A stretch of 64,000 nt of DNA from Oscillospiraceae bacterium (GTDB lineage Bacteria; Bacillota; Clostridia; Oscillospirales; Ruminococcaceae), in contig JAJQIG010000018.1 of the NCBI GenBank assembly GCA_021199335.1, forward strand, positions 1 through 64,000, in the 5' to 3' direction. Position 1 is the stretch's first letter. Every line of letters starts with the position of its first letter. Of this stretch, positions 8,669 through 17,794 are shown piece by piece. The notes below the pieces were generated by a model that worked only from the letters and a program-made list of their open reading frames with translations, was not told the DNA's origin and searched no databases. The translations under genes were made by a program, and so were the position numbers.

Positions 8669-9613
8669 TCACAAAATATTTGATTTGGCTACTATTTTTT
8701 TGCATTCTTCAATAATTTTATCAAATGGTATAACATCAGTCAATTCTAACCAGTTAATTCGTTCATCTCGACGAAACCATGTAAGCTGACGTTTGGCATA
8801 ACGGCGTGAATCCTGTTTAATTTTGTCTATACACTCCTCTTTGTTTTTTTCTCCCTTGAAATAAGGAATGAATTCTTTATAGCCTATCGCCTGACAAGCT
8901 GTACCGAGTTTTTCACTTTCAAAAACCGCTTTGCACTCCTCAACCATACCTTTTTCTACCATTAAATCAACCCGTCTGTTTATCCTGTCATACAGAACAT
9001 TTCTGTCGGCATAATTTAGTCCTATCATACAAACGTTGTAAGGCGATTCCTCCAAACGGCTAAGCTCCTTATGCTTGCTGAAAGGTATGCCTGTTACTTC
9101 GTAAACCTCAATGGCTCTTATTATTCTTGTAATATTTCCAACAGGAAGAACGGCTGCGGTTTCGGGGTCAATCTCCCTCAGCTTATCAAGCATGGCTTCG
9201 TTTCCAAAACGTGCGCACTCCTCGGCAAGCTGTTTTCTCACACTCCCATCAGTTAAAGCATTGTCAAAACTTATATTATCAATAAGCGAGGAAACATAAA
9301 GTCCCGTTCCTCCCACCAAAACAGGTAATTTTCCCCTTAATGCAATCTCGGAAATCTTCTCTTTCGCTATCCTCACATAGTCGGCGACACTAAAAGAGGC
9401 ATCCATTTCAAGCAGGCTTATCAAGTGGTGCGGTATTCCAAGCATTTCCTCATCAGTGGGCTTAGCTGTTGCAATATTCATTCCCTTGTAAATTTGCATT
9501 GAATCGGCTGAAACAACCTCTCCGTTATATTCCTTAGCCAAAGCCGCCCCTACAGCGGTTTTTCCCGAAGCTGTCGGGCCTACTACTGCAATTAAAGGTT
9601 GTTTTTTATCCAT
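8669..9613 (-). CDS. miaA: tRNA dimethylallyltransferase MiaA
   Basis: Transfers a dimethylallyl group to N6 of A37 in tRNAs that read UNN codons. 314 residues. The P-loop GPTASGKTAVG (near residue 12), the DSMQIYKGMNIATAKP block and GGTGLYVSSL are all present, followed by the LTWFRRD segment near the C terminus. The ATG is preceded by GGAGAA; an in-frame TTG two codons upstream is not preferred. The start lies just before the end of mutL. Its product is the substrate for MiaB, encoded five genes upstream in the same run. Confidence 0.96.
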   Translation of the reverse strand: MDKKQPLIAVVGPTASGKTAVGAALAKEYNGEVVSADSMQIYKGMNIATAKPTDEEMLGIPHHLISLLEMDASFSVADYVRIAKEKISEIALRGKLPVLVGGTGLYVSSLIDNISFDNALTDGSVRKQLAEECARFGNEAMLDKLREIDPETAAVLPVGNITRIIRAIEVYEVTGIPFSKHKELSRLEESPYNVCMIGLNYADRNVLYDRINRRVDLMVEKGMVEECKAVFESEKLGTACQAIGYKEFIPYFKGEKNKEECIDKIKQDSRRYAKRQLTWFRRDERINWLELTDVIPFDKIIEECKKIVAKSNIL

Positions 9614-9615
9614 AA

Positions 9616-11613
9616 TCAAACAATTCTCCTGAACTGCTTTTCCAGCTCATATTTTGATATTTTAAACATAACGGGTCTGCCATGCGGGCAATAGCGTATG
9701 CTTTCATTTTCAAGAAGTGTCCTCACAATTGAGGAAAGCTCTTTGAGGCTGTTGTCGTCATTTGCTTTTATGGCAGCCTTGCAGGCAAATGTATGGTACA
9801 TATCGTCAAGAATAACAGGCATAGGATTGTTCTTATTCACGCTGAAATTATGCGCAAGCTCTATGACAAGATCGGAAACATCGCAGCCATCAAGGATTGC
9901 AGGGATTCCGTCAACCCTTACAGAGGTACCTCTCCTTTCGGTGAAACTGAATCCAAGCTCAAATGCTGTGCGTTTATTTTGGGTAAGCGCATCAAATTCC
10001 TCATTTGAAAGCATAACATCGATAGGTACAAGCATCATCTGGCACTGAAGCTGCTGCTGACCTGATTTAAGGCGTTCAAAAAGTATTCTTTCGTGGGCGG
10101 CGTGTTTATCAATAAAAATGATTTCTTCATCGACTTCTGTTATAATATAGTCCTTAAATGCCTCGCCGATAACCCTAAAAAAAATTTCTTTCTCAGGCTT
10201 TTCGACAATATCCTGCGCTGCAGATTGTTCGGGGAAGGTTATATACTTATAATTCTCTGTATGAGGTTCAGTATCTTCAAAGCTATCAAGAATATCGTCG
10301 CCGCTGCCGGATCCTTCAAACGTGTATGGGACCTCTGTCTGAAACTGTTCGCTTTGTGGATTACTGTACTCAACATTTATGGTAACAGGGACATCCTGAT
10401 TTGCCGTGAAATGCAGATTGTTATTTTTCCCCGAATAATAATCCGACCAATTCCGATTTTCCTCCCTCTGAACCGGCATAGCACTTCCGTAAACCGGGGT
10501 ATTGTAGCTTTTATTCGGAACCTCATTTATAGCAAAAGTAAGCTGTTTTCCCGTATTAAAGCTTTCGGGAAGGGGCCTCGTATAATCGGGGACAGTTCTT
10601 TTTATCTCCATTTCCATGGGTTCGGAATCGGAAAGAATTGCATTCTTCACCGAAAAATAAATCCCGTCATGGATTACTCTGTCATCGGTAAATCGGACTT
10701 CTATTTTTGCAGGGTGAACATTGACATCAAGTATTTCGGGTGACACCTTAATCAAAAGGACACAAGCAGGAAATTTTCCCTCCATTATGCAGTTCTGATA
10801 TGCTTCTTCAAGGGCAAGCGTACAAGTAAATGCCTTTACGTATCTTCCGTTAACGAAGAAATACTGAAAATTTCTTTTCGGACGCCCAAAGATGGGTTTA
10901 ACGGTGAACCCTTTTATTTCAACTCCGTTAAGCTTATATTCAACCGGAATAAGTGATTCCGCAAAACTCCTTCCCATAATGGAATATACGGAAGAATAAA
11001 GCTCGCCATCCCCCGGGGTGAGAAAATCCTGACGGTTGTTGCGTATGAATTTAAAGGAAATTTCCGGGTGAGAAACAGCGATTTTGCCTGCAATATCGGC
11101 AATGGCATTCCCCTCGGCGACATCCTTTTTCAGGAATTTCAATCTTGCGGGAACATTATAAAAAATATCACGAATAATTATTGTAGTCCCCTCGGGGCAG
11201 CCGGATTGTTCGTTTATCTTTTCCTCTGAGCCTTCAATAATATAATGAGTTCCGTAAAGGCTTCCGGGAGTTTTGGTAAGCACCTCCACCCTTGAAACGG
11301 CACAAATTGAGGCAAGCGCTTCCCCCCTGAAACCGAGGGTGCATATGCTGTTCAAATCATTCTTAGAGGAAATTTTGCTCGTTGCATGACGTAAGAAAGC
11401 CGTTGGAACATCGTCGGGCATAATTCCGCACCCATTATCGGTAACACGGATATAGGAAATTCCACCGTTCTTTATCTCAACGGTTATGTTATCTGCTCCG
11501 CTGTCTATTGAATTTTCAATCAATTCTTTTATTACCGAACTCGGGCGTTCGATTACTTCACCCGCCGCAATAAGCTCCGAGGTTTCTTTGCTTAGAAGAT
11601 TTATCTTGCCCAT
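9616..11613 (-). CDS. mutL: DNA mismatch repair protein MutL
   Basis: GHKL ATPase that links MutS to strand incision. 665 residues. N-terminal ATPase motifs are ELIENSIDSGA, RVTDNGCGI and GFRGEALASI; a variable Pro/Ser-rich linker spans about 335-470; the C-terminal dimerisation domain has DKHAAHERILFE, matching the D-x-HA-x2-E-x4-E endonuclease motif, and CPHGRP near the end. The protein should therefore nick DNA itself, as in bacteria without MutH. The start follows GGAGGAAAA; the longer upstream reading has no such site. It lies 40 bases after mutS. Confidence 0.97.
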   Translation of the reverse strand: MGKINLLSKETSELIAAGEVIERPSSVIKELIENSIDSGADNITVEIKNGGISYIRVTDNGCGIMPDDVPTAFLRHATSKISSKNDLNSICTLGFRGEALASICAVSRVEVLTKTPGSLYGTHYIIEGSEEKINEQSGCPEGTTIIIRDIFYNVPARLKFLKKDVAEGNAIADIAGKIAVSHPEISFKFIRNNRQDFLTPGDGELYSSVYSIMGRSFAESLIPVEYKLNGVEIKGFTVKPIFGRPKRNFQYFFVNGRYVKAFTCTLALEEAYQNCIMEGKFPACVLLIKVSPEILDVNVHPAKIEVRFTDDRVIHDGIYFSVKNAILSDSEPMEMEIKRTVPDYTRPLPESFNTGKQLTFAINEVPNKSYNTPVYGSAMPVQREENRNWSDYYSGKNNNLHFTANQDVPVTINVEYSNPQSEQFQTEVPYTFEGSGSGDDILDSFEDTEPHTENYKYITFPEQSAAQDIVEKPEKEIFFRVIGEAFKDYIITEVDEEIIFIDKHAAHERILFERLKSGQQQLQCQMMLVPIDVMLSNEEFDALTQNKRTAFELGFSFTERRGTSVRVDGIPAILDGCDVSDLVIELAHNFSVNKNNPMPVILDDMYHTFACKAAIKANDDNSLKELSSIVRTLLENESIRYCPHGRPVMFKISKYELEKQFRRIV

Positions 11614-11653
11614 TTTTCCTCCATTATTTTTCTCAAAAGCGACTGTATAGGCT

Positions 11654-14263
11654 TTACAGCGCATCTGTAAGCTCCTTCAAAAACGACTTTGCCTCCGAAT
11701 CGGTAAACTCATCTATATTAGTTTTTCTAAGTCTTTCGATAATTTTATCATAAGACATTTTAGTGAAAGAAATTTGTCCGTCATCGTCCTTTGTACTTTC
11801 GGTTGTTTCTGCTTTTGCAAGCTCCATTTCATTAAGCAAATCCTTAGCCCTGTTAAGAACCTTGTTAGGCAATCCTGCAAGCTTTGCAACCTCTATGCCA
11901 TAGCTGTCGTCAACTCCGCCAGGTACAATTTTACGGAGGAATTTAATATCCTCGCCTATTTTCTTTACGGCTACGCTGAAATTATTTACGCCATCAAGCT
12001 GTTCTTCCAATTTAATAAGCTCATGGTAATGCGTAGCAAAAAGGGTTTTGCATCCGAGGACTCTTTTATTGGATATATACTCCGCAACAGATGTTGCAAT
12101 ACTTATTCCATCAAATGTAGAGGTGCCCCTGCCGACCTCATCAAGAATAACGAGGCTCTGCTTAGTTGCATTTTTCAGGATATACGCAACCTCACTCATT
12201 TCAACCATAAATGTGGATTGACCTGATGTGAGGTCGTCGGATGCGCCGACTCTTGTAAAAATCTTATCAACGACGGTTATTTTAGCACTCCTTGCGGGAA
12301 CAAAGCATCCCATCTGCGCCATAAGAGTTATAAGTGCCACCTGGCGCATATATGTTGATTTACCCGACATATTGGGTCCCGTAATAATAGCCATTCGGTT
12401 ACTGTTCATATCAAGATATGTATCGTTTGGGACATACATTTCATCCGAAATCATAAGCTCAACAACGGGATGTCTGCCATCCTTTATGTCAATAATTCCA
12501 TCAATCGAAATGTCAGGCTTTGTATACTCATTTTTAAGGGAAACATAAGCAAACGAGCAGAGAACATCAAGCTGAGCAACAGCCGATGCCGTTTCCTGGA
12601 CCTTAACAAGCTTTTCGGCGACAAAATCCCTTATTTCCCCGAAAATATTTGCTTCAAGCGAAATAATTTTTTCATTTGCACCAAGAATTTCATTTTCAAT
12701 CTGTTTAAGCTCATCAGTAATGAAACGTTCGCAGTTTGCAAGGGTCTGCTTTCTTATGTAAGTATCCGGGATGAGGTTATAATACGATTTTGTTACTTCG
12801 ATATAGTAGCCGAAAACACGGTTATATCCCACTTTAAGGTTCTTTATTCCCGTTCTTTCACGCTCACGCTGTTCGATTTCCTCAATAAATTCCTTACCGT
12901 TATTTATGATATGCCGCAAACGGTCAAGCTCCTCATTGAATCCATCCTTTATAACGCCGCCTTCCTTTGATGTAACAGGGGGCTCGTCCACAATTGAGCG
13001 TTCTATAAGGTCGGAAATATCCGAGAGGGTATCAATTTTTTTATTAAGCTCGATAAGAAGCTTTGCCGAAAATTCATCGAGGATTTTCTTTATTCCCGGA
13101 ATTCTGAGAGCGGTGAGCGACAGAGATTTCAGATCCCTTGGGTTTGCAGTTTTATACATAACCCTTGTCATAAGGCGTTCGATATCATAAACTCCGGACA
13201 ATTCATCCGCAAGCTCCTGTTGGAGCACTGATTTGCGGCAGAGCTGTTCAACAGCATCAAGCCTATTTGTAATTATGGCAAGTTTTACAAGAGGTTGTTC
13301 GATATATGACTTAAGCAGTCTTTTTCCCATGGAAGTCTTTGTATGGTCAAGAACCCACAAAAGGCTTCCCTTTTTCTCTTTGTTTCTCAAAGTTTCTGTA
13401 AGCTCAAGATTTCGCCTTGCGGAAATGTCAAGCTCCATAAAGAAATTATCATTGTATCGTTTAATTTCCGTAAATCTTCCGACAAGAGCCTTTTGCGTAT
13501 TACATATGTAGTCAAAAAGACCGCACACGCAGGAGGCTTCGGGTGTACCCTCATGAAGCGAAATTTCATCAAGATCGGTTACGTTAAACTGACGAAGAAT
13601 TTCATCCTTTTTCAGAGAAACGTCAAAGCACTCATCATCCAAAAGCTGAATAGAGATTTCCATTTTATTTCTAATAAAATCCTGGACCTGTCTGAAATCA
13701 AGAAATTTATCGTTAAACAGAAGTTCAACAGGGGCAAATCTTGAAAGCTCGTTGATAATTTCATCTTCAATATTCTTTCGTTCCTTAACGAAAAGGTGAA
13801 CCTCACCAGTGGAAATATCGGCAAAGCAAAGCGCGCTCTTTTCATCCGTGACATATACGGATGCAATATAATTGTTCCTTGAATCATCAAGCAGGCTGCT
13901 TTCCGTAAGTGTTCCGGGGGTGACAATCCTTATAATATCACGCTCCACAATTCCACCCTTAGAATCCTTGGGATCAGTCAACTGCTCGCAGATTGCAACC
14001 TTAAAACCGCCCTGGATAAGTTTCTTTATATAAATATCACAAGCGTGGTAAGGCACGCCACACATGGGCGCACGTTCATCCAATCCGCAGTCACGTCCCG
14101 TAAGGGTAAGCTCAAGCTCCTTAGAAACAGTAACCGCATCATCAAAAAACATCTCATAAAAATCGCCAAGCCGAAAGAAAAGTATGTACCCCTTACATTT
14201 TTCCTTAATGGAAAAATACTGTTTCATCATCGGTGAAAGCCTGTCAAAATCTATATCCTGCAA
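11654..14263 (-). CDS. mutS: DNA mismatch repair protein MutS
   Basis: Recognises mismatches and recruits MutL. About 869 residues. The N-terminal mismatch-binding domain carries FFRLGDFYEMFFDDA; the C-terminal ATPase has Walker A GPNMSGKSTYMRQ and Walker B LDEVGRGTSTFDG. The best start is a TTG at 14263 with AGGAGG six bases upstream, giving an N terminus of normal length (LQDIDFDRLSPMMKQY). A start further upstream would read through this ribosome site. It sits between the ymcA-like gene and mutL, as in Bacillus (where cotE is also inserted). Confidence 0.96.
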   Translation of the reverse strand: MQDIDFDRLSPMMKQYFSIKEKCKGYILFFRLGDFYEMFFDDAVTVSKELELTLTGRDCGLDERAPMCGVPYHACDIYIKKLIQGGFKVAICEQLTDPKDSKGGIVERDIIRIVTPGTLTESSLLDDSRNNYIASVYVTDEKSALCFADISTGEVHLFVKERKNIEDEIINELSRFAPVELLFNDKFLDFRQVQDFIRNKMEISIQLLDDECFDVSLKKDEILRQFNVTDLDEISLHEGTPEASCVCGLFDYICNTQKALVGRFTEIKRYNDNFFMELDISARRNLELTETLRNKEKKGSLLWVLDHTKTSMGKRLLKSYIEQPLVKLAIITNRLDAVEQLCRKSVLQQELADELSGVYDIERLMTRVMYKTANPRDLKSLSLTALRIPGIKKILDEFSAKLLIELNKKIDTLSDISDLIERSIVDEPPVTSKEGGVIKDGFNEELDRLRHIINNGKEFIEEIEQRERERTGIKNLKVGYNRVFGYYIEVTKSYYNLIPDTYIRKQTLANCERFITDELKQIENEILGANEKIISLEANIFGEIRDFVAEKLVKVQETASAVAQLDVLCSFAYVSLKNEYTKPDISIDGIIDIKDGRHPVVELMISDEMYVPNDTYLDMNSNRMAIITGPNMSGKSTYMRQVALITLMAQMGCFVPARSAKITVVDKIFTRVGASDDLTSGQSTFMVEMSEVAYILKNATKQSLVILDEVGRGTSTFDGISIATSVAEYISNKRVLGCKTLFATHYHELIKLEEQLDGVNNFSVAVKKIGEDIKFLRKIVPGGVDDSYGIEVAKLAGLPNKVLNRAKDLLNEMELAKAETTESTKDDDGQISFTKMSYDKIIERLRKTNIDEFTDSEAKSFLKELTDAL

Positions 14264-14352
14264 GGTAACCCTCCTATTCGTTCCGAGAAAGTCCCTAATA
14301 ATATATAGGCACATTTCCCAAAGCAGTTCTTATCTATATCTGCAATAAACGC

Positions 14353-14378
14353 TGACCCGCCGACTTTGCGGCAGGTCA
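14353..14378 (-). other. GC-rich hairpin between ymcA-like gene and mutS
   Basis: Two arms of ten bases (TGACCCGCCG / CGGCAGGTCA) with one mismatch and a 6-base loop. No T-run follows on either strand, so a rho-independent terminator is unlikely. It lies in the 136-base gap upstream of mutS and may stabilise or delimit transcripts. Confidence 0.4.
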
Positions 14379-14399
14379 ATCATGAAATGGACGACAAAA

Positions 14400-14813
14400 T
14401 CAGTGACAGCCGCCGCAGGTTGAACAGCTTCCGCTGCAATTAACGGATACCTCATCGCACGGGCAAGTCATCGGATCCTCGCCGTTAGCAGAATATGTGA
14501 TAACCATATTAATTTGATTGAGAAGCGAATCCATAGCAGTTTTTGCCTTATTATATCTTTCCATATTTTCGTTAGCCATAATTGTACCATAAAGGGATTT
14601 GATTGCATCGTCAAGCTCATTTAACTTATCTTCGTCACGCTGCTCCTTTGACATTTCATTATTAAGCTGCATTCTCTTCATATTGAATTCATTTATCATA
14701 TTCTGAAGATTTTCGTCCTTGTCATTTTGTGCCTTGGCTGCATAATACTCGGCATAGCGTTCGTCCTGCTGAAGCATAGCTCCAAGTTCTCTTGCCTTAT
14801 CGATAATAGTCAT
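14400..14813 (-). CDS. YlbF/YmcA-family protein with Cys-rich tail
   Basis: 137 residues, mostly helical YlbF/YmcA (RicF/RicA) fold over residues 1-105, then a tail with seven cysteines (CPCDEVSVNC, CSTCGGCH). In Bacillus, YmcA, YlbF and YaaT form a complex that carries Fe-S clusters and affects mRNA processing, competence, biofilm and sporulation. The position directly after miaB matches ymcB-ymcA of Bacillus, so this is probably the YmcA counterpart; the tail may instead fit YlbF better. The cysteine spacing suggests Fe-S binding; this is inference from the family. The start follows GGAG. Confidence 0.85.
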   Translation of the reverse strand: MTIIDKARELGAMLQQDERYAEYYAAKAQNDKDENLQNMINEFNMKRMQLNNEMSKEQRDEDKLNELDDAIKSLYGTIMANENMERYNKAKTAMDSLLNQINMVITYSANGEDPMTCPCDEVSVNCSGSCSTCGGCH

Positions 14814-14832
14814 TTTAAATTACTCCTTTTAC

Positions 14833-16197
14833 TTATACTATTTCACCACTTAAAGCCCAGTTAAAGGCTTTTGTTATTTTAACCTTTCTTCGCTGACCTA
14901 TCAATTTTTTATCAGCACATGGTGCTTCAACAATAATGAATTCATCGCTTTTTCCCGAAAGCATACCATCGTGTCGACTTTCACTGTCAAACAGAACATC
15001 AAGGGTTCTTCCGACAAATCTTTTATAGTGCTCTGTTGAAATTTCACGCTGTGTCTGCAAAAGCTCTGTCATCCACCTGCTCTTATCCTCATCGGAAGTT
15101 GAATCCTCAATTTCGGCTGCCCTTGTACCTGTTCGTTTTGAATATATGAAAGAATAGATGTTATCATACTTAACCTTTTGGACAATTTCCTTTGTTTTAA
15201 GGAAGTCCTCGTAGGTTTCATTGGGGAATCCAACAATTATATCAGTTGAAAGGGAGAAATCGGGAACCTTACTTCTGACATAATTTACAATTTCCATATA
15301 TTTTTCGACATTATAACGGCGGTTCATTTTCCTAAGTATTTCATTACTGCCCGATTGCAGTGGCAAATGCAGATGTTTGCAGACCTTGTCGCATTCAAGG
15401 ATTGTATCTATAAGCTCGCTTGTACAGTCCTTTGGGTGAGGCGACATAAAACGTATCCTAAAGTCGCCGTCTATTTCGTTTATTTTTCGAAGCAGCTCGG
15501 AAAAATTTATATAATTTTCAAGATTTTTGCCATAGGAATTAACATTCTGCCCGAGAAGCATTATTTCCTTATATCCATTTTCCGCAAGCTCCCTCACCTC
15601 ATCAAGCACATCATTCGGTTCACGGCTTTTTTCTCTGCCCCTAACATATGGCACGATACAGTATGAGCAAAAATTGTCGCAGCCATACATTATGGGTACG
15701 CTTGCTTTAAAGCCGCTCGACCTTACCGCACGAATTTCTGAAGATGACACGCCGTATTCAGATATATCGCTGACAAATTTATGGGAAGTCAGAACCTCAT
15801 AAAGCAGCCTTGGAATTTCCGACAAGGCGTGTGTTCCGAAAACAAGGTCAACCTGCTTATATGTACTTCTGATTTTGCTGACATTTTTTTCTTCCTGAGC
15901 CATGCATCCGCAGATTCCGATTATAAGGTCCGGCTTTTGTTCCTTCATATGTTTAAGCTCGCCTATCATACCATAAACACGATTTTCCGCATTTTCCCTG
16001 ACAGCGCAGGTATTATATATAATAATATCCGCAGAATTTATATCGGAGGTGATTCCGCAGCCGATTTCGGAAAAAATTCCGAGAATTTTCTCTCCATCGC
16101 TTACATTTTGCTGACAGCCGAAGCTGTGAAGATAGCAAAGTGGCGGATTTTCACTTTTCCCAAGAATTTTTTTTACCATTTCTTTATAATTACTCAA
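14833..16197 (-). CDS. miaB: tRNA-2-methylthio-N6-dimethylallyladenosine synthase
   Basis: Radical SAM methylthiotransferase that adds the ms2 group to i6A37 of tRNA. About 454 residues. The N-terminal UPF0004 domain has its three cluster cysteines (HSFGCQQN, NTCAVREN, GICGCMAQEE); the radical SAM cluster motif is CDNFCSYC; a TRAM RNA-binding domain closes the C terminus (about 385-450). The start is taken as TTG at 16197 with GGGAGC upstream; an in-frame GTG at 16224 lies on the predicted transcription start and cannot serve. First gene of the long minus-strand run. Confidence 0.96.
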   Translation of the reverse strand: MSNYKEMVKKILGKSENPPLCYLHSFGCQQNVSDGEKILGIFSEIGCGITSDINSADIIIYNTCAVRENAENRVYGMIGELKHMKEQKPDLIIGICGCMAQEEKNVSKIRSTYKQVDLVFGTHALSEIPRLLYEVLTSHKFVSDISEYGVSSSEIRAVRSSGFKASVPIMYGCDNFCSYCIVPYVRGREKSREPNDVLDEVRELAENGYKEIMLLGQNVNSYGKNLENYINFSELLRKINEIDGDFRIRFMSPHPKDCTSELIDTILECDKVCKHLHLPLQSGSNEILRKMNRRYNVEKYMEIVNYVRSKVPDFSLSTDIIVGFPNETYEDFLKTKEIVQKVKYDNIYSFIYSKRTGTRAAEIEDSTSDEDKSRWMTELLQTQREISTEHYKRFVGRTLDVLFDSESRHDGMLSGKSDEFIIVEAPCADKKLIGQRRKVKITKAFNWALSGEIV

Positions 16198-16229
16198 AAT
16201 TAAAGCTCCCTGAAAATTAATCACACTTT

Positions 16230-16258
16230 ATTATATCATTTTTTTTGTATAATTGCAA
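16230..16258 (-). promoter_or_regulatory. Sigma-A-type promoter for miaB run
   Basis: Minus strand TTGCAA, 17 bases, TATAAT. Transcription would start near 16223, about 26 bases ahead of the TTG start of miaB. Confidence 0.8.
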
Positions 16259-16280
16259 CAACTACTTTCGTTTTTTCTCA

Positions 16281-16313
16281 AATAAAAAATGAAAACTGCA
16301 TTCATTTTTTATT
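16281..16313. repeat. A/T-only inverted repeat upstream of miaB promoter
   Basis: Thirteen-base arms (AATAAAAAATGAA / TTCATTTTTTATT) around a 7-base spacer, 23 bases upstream of the miaB -35 box. It could be a weak terminator, an UP-like element or an operator; sequence alone does not decide. Confidence 0.4.
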
Positions 16314-16329
16314 CAATATGTTTACACTG

Positions 16330-16362
16330 AAAAAGGGCATCGCTTTCGGCGACACCCTTTTT
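16330..16362. terminator. Bidirectional terminator
   Basis: Stem AAAAAGGG / CCCTTTTT extended by an inner TCGC/GCGA helix, with T-runs on both strands. It lies downstream of the minus-strand gene 16424-17314 and isolates it from the miaB promoter. Confidence 0.8.
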
Positions 16363-16423
16363 GTAAGTACTTTCCCATGGCAATTGGGAGTTTTTCTGTT
16401 TCTATGCCGAACAGCTCCTTAAA

Positions 16424-17314
16424 TCATTCACTGTCACAGGAATCCGAATCTGCGGAAGCTGTGCTGCTTGACTGCGATACCTGATTGAAGCAGCCGTATT
16501 TTGTTGCATCGGTTCCGGGCTGGGGGAAGAACTGTTCAGACGGAAAATCAATCCTATCGAACACATCGCAGGGAGATTCGCTTGTATCGTTAGCGGAGCA
16601 ATCCTTGCAGGGAATGCAGTAATCATATGCGGGAACAATAAGCGATACGGGTCTTGAAAGTTGGACAATTGAAAAAAGTCCGAGTGAAACGGCAAGCTGC
16701 CGTACAAATCTCGGCTGTCTGCTTACCGATCCGTTTTCTCCCTCGCAGCAAGGCGGTATTTCTTCTGCACATGGATCACCCTGATTTCCTCTATGATTAG
16801 GGACACATATAAACTTCGTATCAAGGGCAATGGGGTCAATAACCTGAACCGTTGCTTTAGGCATACTTGCATCATTTCCACAACACAGGCAATTTTGGTC
16901 GCAGGGTTCTGTCGGCAATGCGGCAAGCTCCTGCTCGCTGGTGAATATCTTTGCGTTTCCCTCACTGCCATACAGAATTACACGCTTATTCCAATAAGCT
17001 GTTCCGCAGAGAATCGTGCCGCTTTGAGCCTTGCAGCAGCCTTGACTGAACGCTTCGGCAGTAATTTTAAAGCGATAAGTAATGTCAACTGCATAATATC
17101 CCGATTTAAATGGAACCGAATCCACGGAAATGCAGGTAACGTTTGCCTCTGCGCAGCGTGTTTTGACTATATCCATATCGTTTGTAATCTCCGGTGAGTC
17201 ACTGTTAAGAGTCACCGGGAGCTCATATATACAGTCACGGTCTGAACAACTGTCAAACACACGCTGGACCTCAACGCAAACTGCTTCTTTAAAGCAGTTA
17301 TTTAACTCGCTCAT
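16424..17314 (-). CDS. Cys-rich conserved clostridial protein, function unknown
   Basis: 296 residues with 23 cysteines, no signal peptide and no clear membrane helix. The N terminus has the block VFDSCSDRDCIYELPV; the centre has KRVILYGSEGNAKIF and VQVIDPIALDTKF; later come SLGLFSIVQLSRPV and PAYDYCIPCKDC, then a Ser/Asp-rich tail. From memory, proteins with these blocks occur widely in spore-forming clostridia as uncharacterised proteins; the high cysteine content would suit a spore-layer protein, but nothing here proves it. It stands alone between a bidirectional terminator and hisE. Its ribosome site ACAGGAGGTT is the exact complement of a 10-base stretch 54 bases upstream. Confidence 0.75.
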   Translation of the reverse strand: MSELNNCFKEAVCVEVQRVFDSCSDRDCIYELPVTLNSDSPEITNDMDIVKTRCAEANVTCISVDSVPFKSGYYAVDITYRFKITAEAFSQGCCKAQSGTILCGTAYWNKRVILYGSEGNAKIFTSEQELAALPTEPCDQNCLCCGNDASMPKATVQVIDPIALDTKFICVPNHRGNQGDPCAEEIPPCCEGENGSVSRQPRFVRQLAVSLGLFSIVQLSRPVSLIVPAYDYCIPCKDCSANDTSESPCDVFDRIDFPSEQFFPQPGTDATKYGCFNQVSQSSSTASADSDSCDSE

Positions 17315-17318
17315 AAAA

Positions 17319-17392
17319 AACCTCCTGTAAAAATATTAAAGCAAAGGAAAATCTATCCTTAAATCTTCAATATATATTATTCACAGGAGGTT
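17319..17392 (-). promoter_or_regulatory. 10-bp inverted repeat that can mask a ribosome site
   Basis: On the minus strand AACCTCCTGT (17392-17383) is perfectly complementary to ACAGGAGGTT (17328-17319), the ribosome-binding site of the Cys-rich gene. Pairing across a 54-base loop would block initiation. The interval is A/T-rich and shows no convincing sigma-A promoter. Confidence 0.5.
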
Positions 17393-17408
17393 AAAATAGT
17401 TACACTAT

Positions 17409-17747
17409 TCAAGAGTTTTTATCGGTCTGATGGAATGTTTTGAGATTGCCTATCTTCTCATTCCTTTCATCAAGGACTTTTTCAACATCGGACCATTCAA
17501 GCCCCTGATTAACCGCAAGCACCATTAGATGATAAATAAGGTCATTGATTTCGTTCATAAGCTCATCATTATCGCCGTTTTTGGCGGCAATAATTGTTTC
17601 GGATGCCTCCTCCCCTACCTTTTTGCAAATTTTATCCACTCCTTTTTCAAAGAGATAACAGGTATAGGATTTTTCGGGGGCATTTCCGCTGTCAAATGCC
17701 GCCTTACGTGCTTTTATAACCTCAAAAATTTCATGATAAACCGTCAT
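17409..17747 (-). CDS. hisE: Phosphoribosyl-ATP pyrophosphatase
   Basis: Hydrolyses PR-ATP to PR-AMP, second step of histidine synthesis. 112 residues, the normal size for a stand-alone HisE. The all-alpha MazG-like core shows GEEASETIIAAKN and NEINDLIYHLMVL, which carry the acidic metal ligands. The chosen ATG (MTVYHEIF) has GGAAAGGAAA upstream. It is separated from hisI by a gene on the opposite strand and has its own strong promoter, so it is not part of the main his transcript. Confidence 0.94.
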   Translation of the reverse strand: MTVYHEIFEVIKARKAAFDSGNAPEKSYTCYLFEKGVDKICKKVGEEASETIIAAKNGDNDELMNEINDLIYHLMVLAVNQGLEWSDVEKVLDERNEKIGNLKTFHQTDKNS

Positions 17748-17794
17748 AATTATAATTTTTCCTTTCCATTGATAAAACAATACCGTTTCTAATA

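Noticed and set aside
16198..16224. GTG start giving a longer miaB
   Set aside because: The GTG sits on the predicted transcription start, while the TTG at 16197 has a ribosome site at normal spacing.
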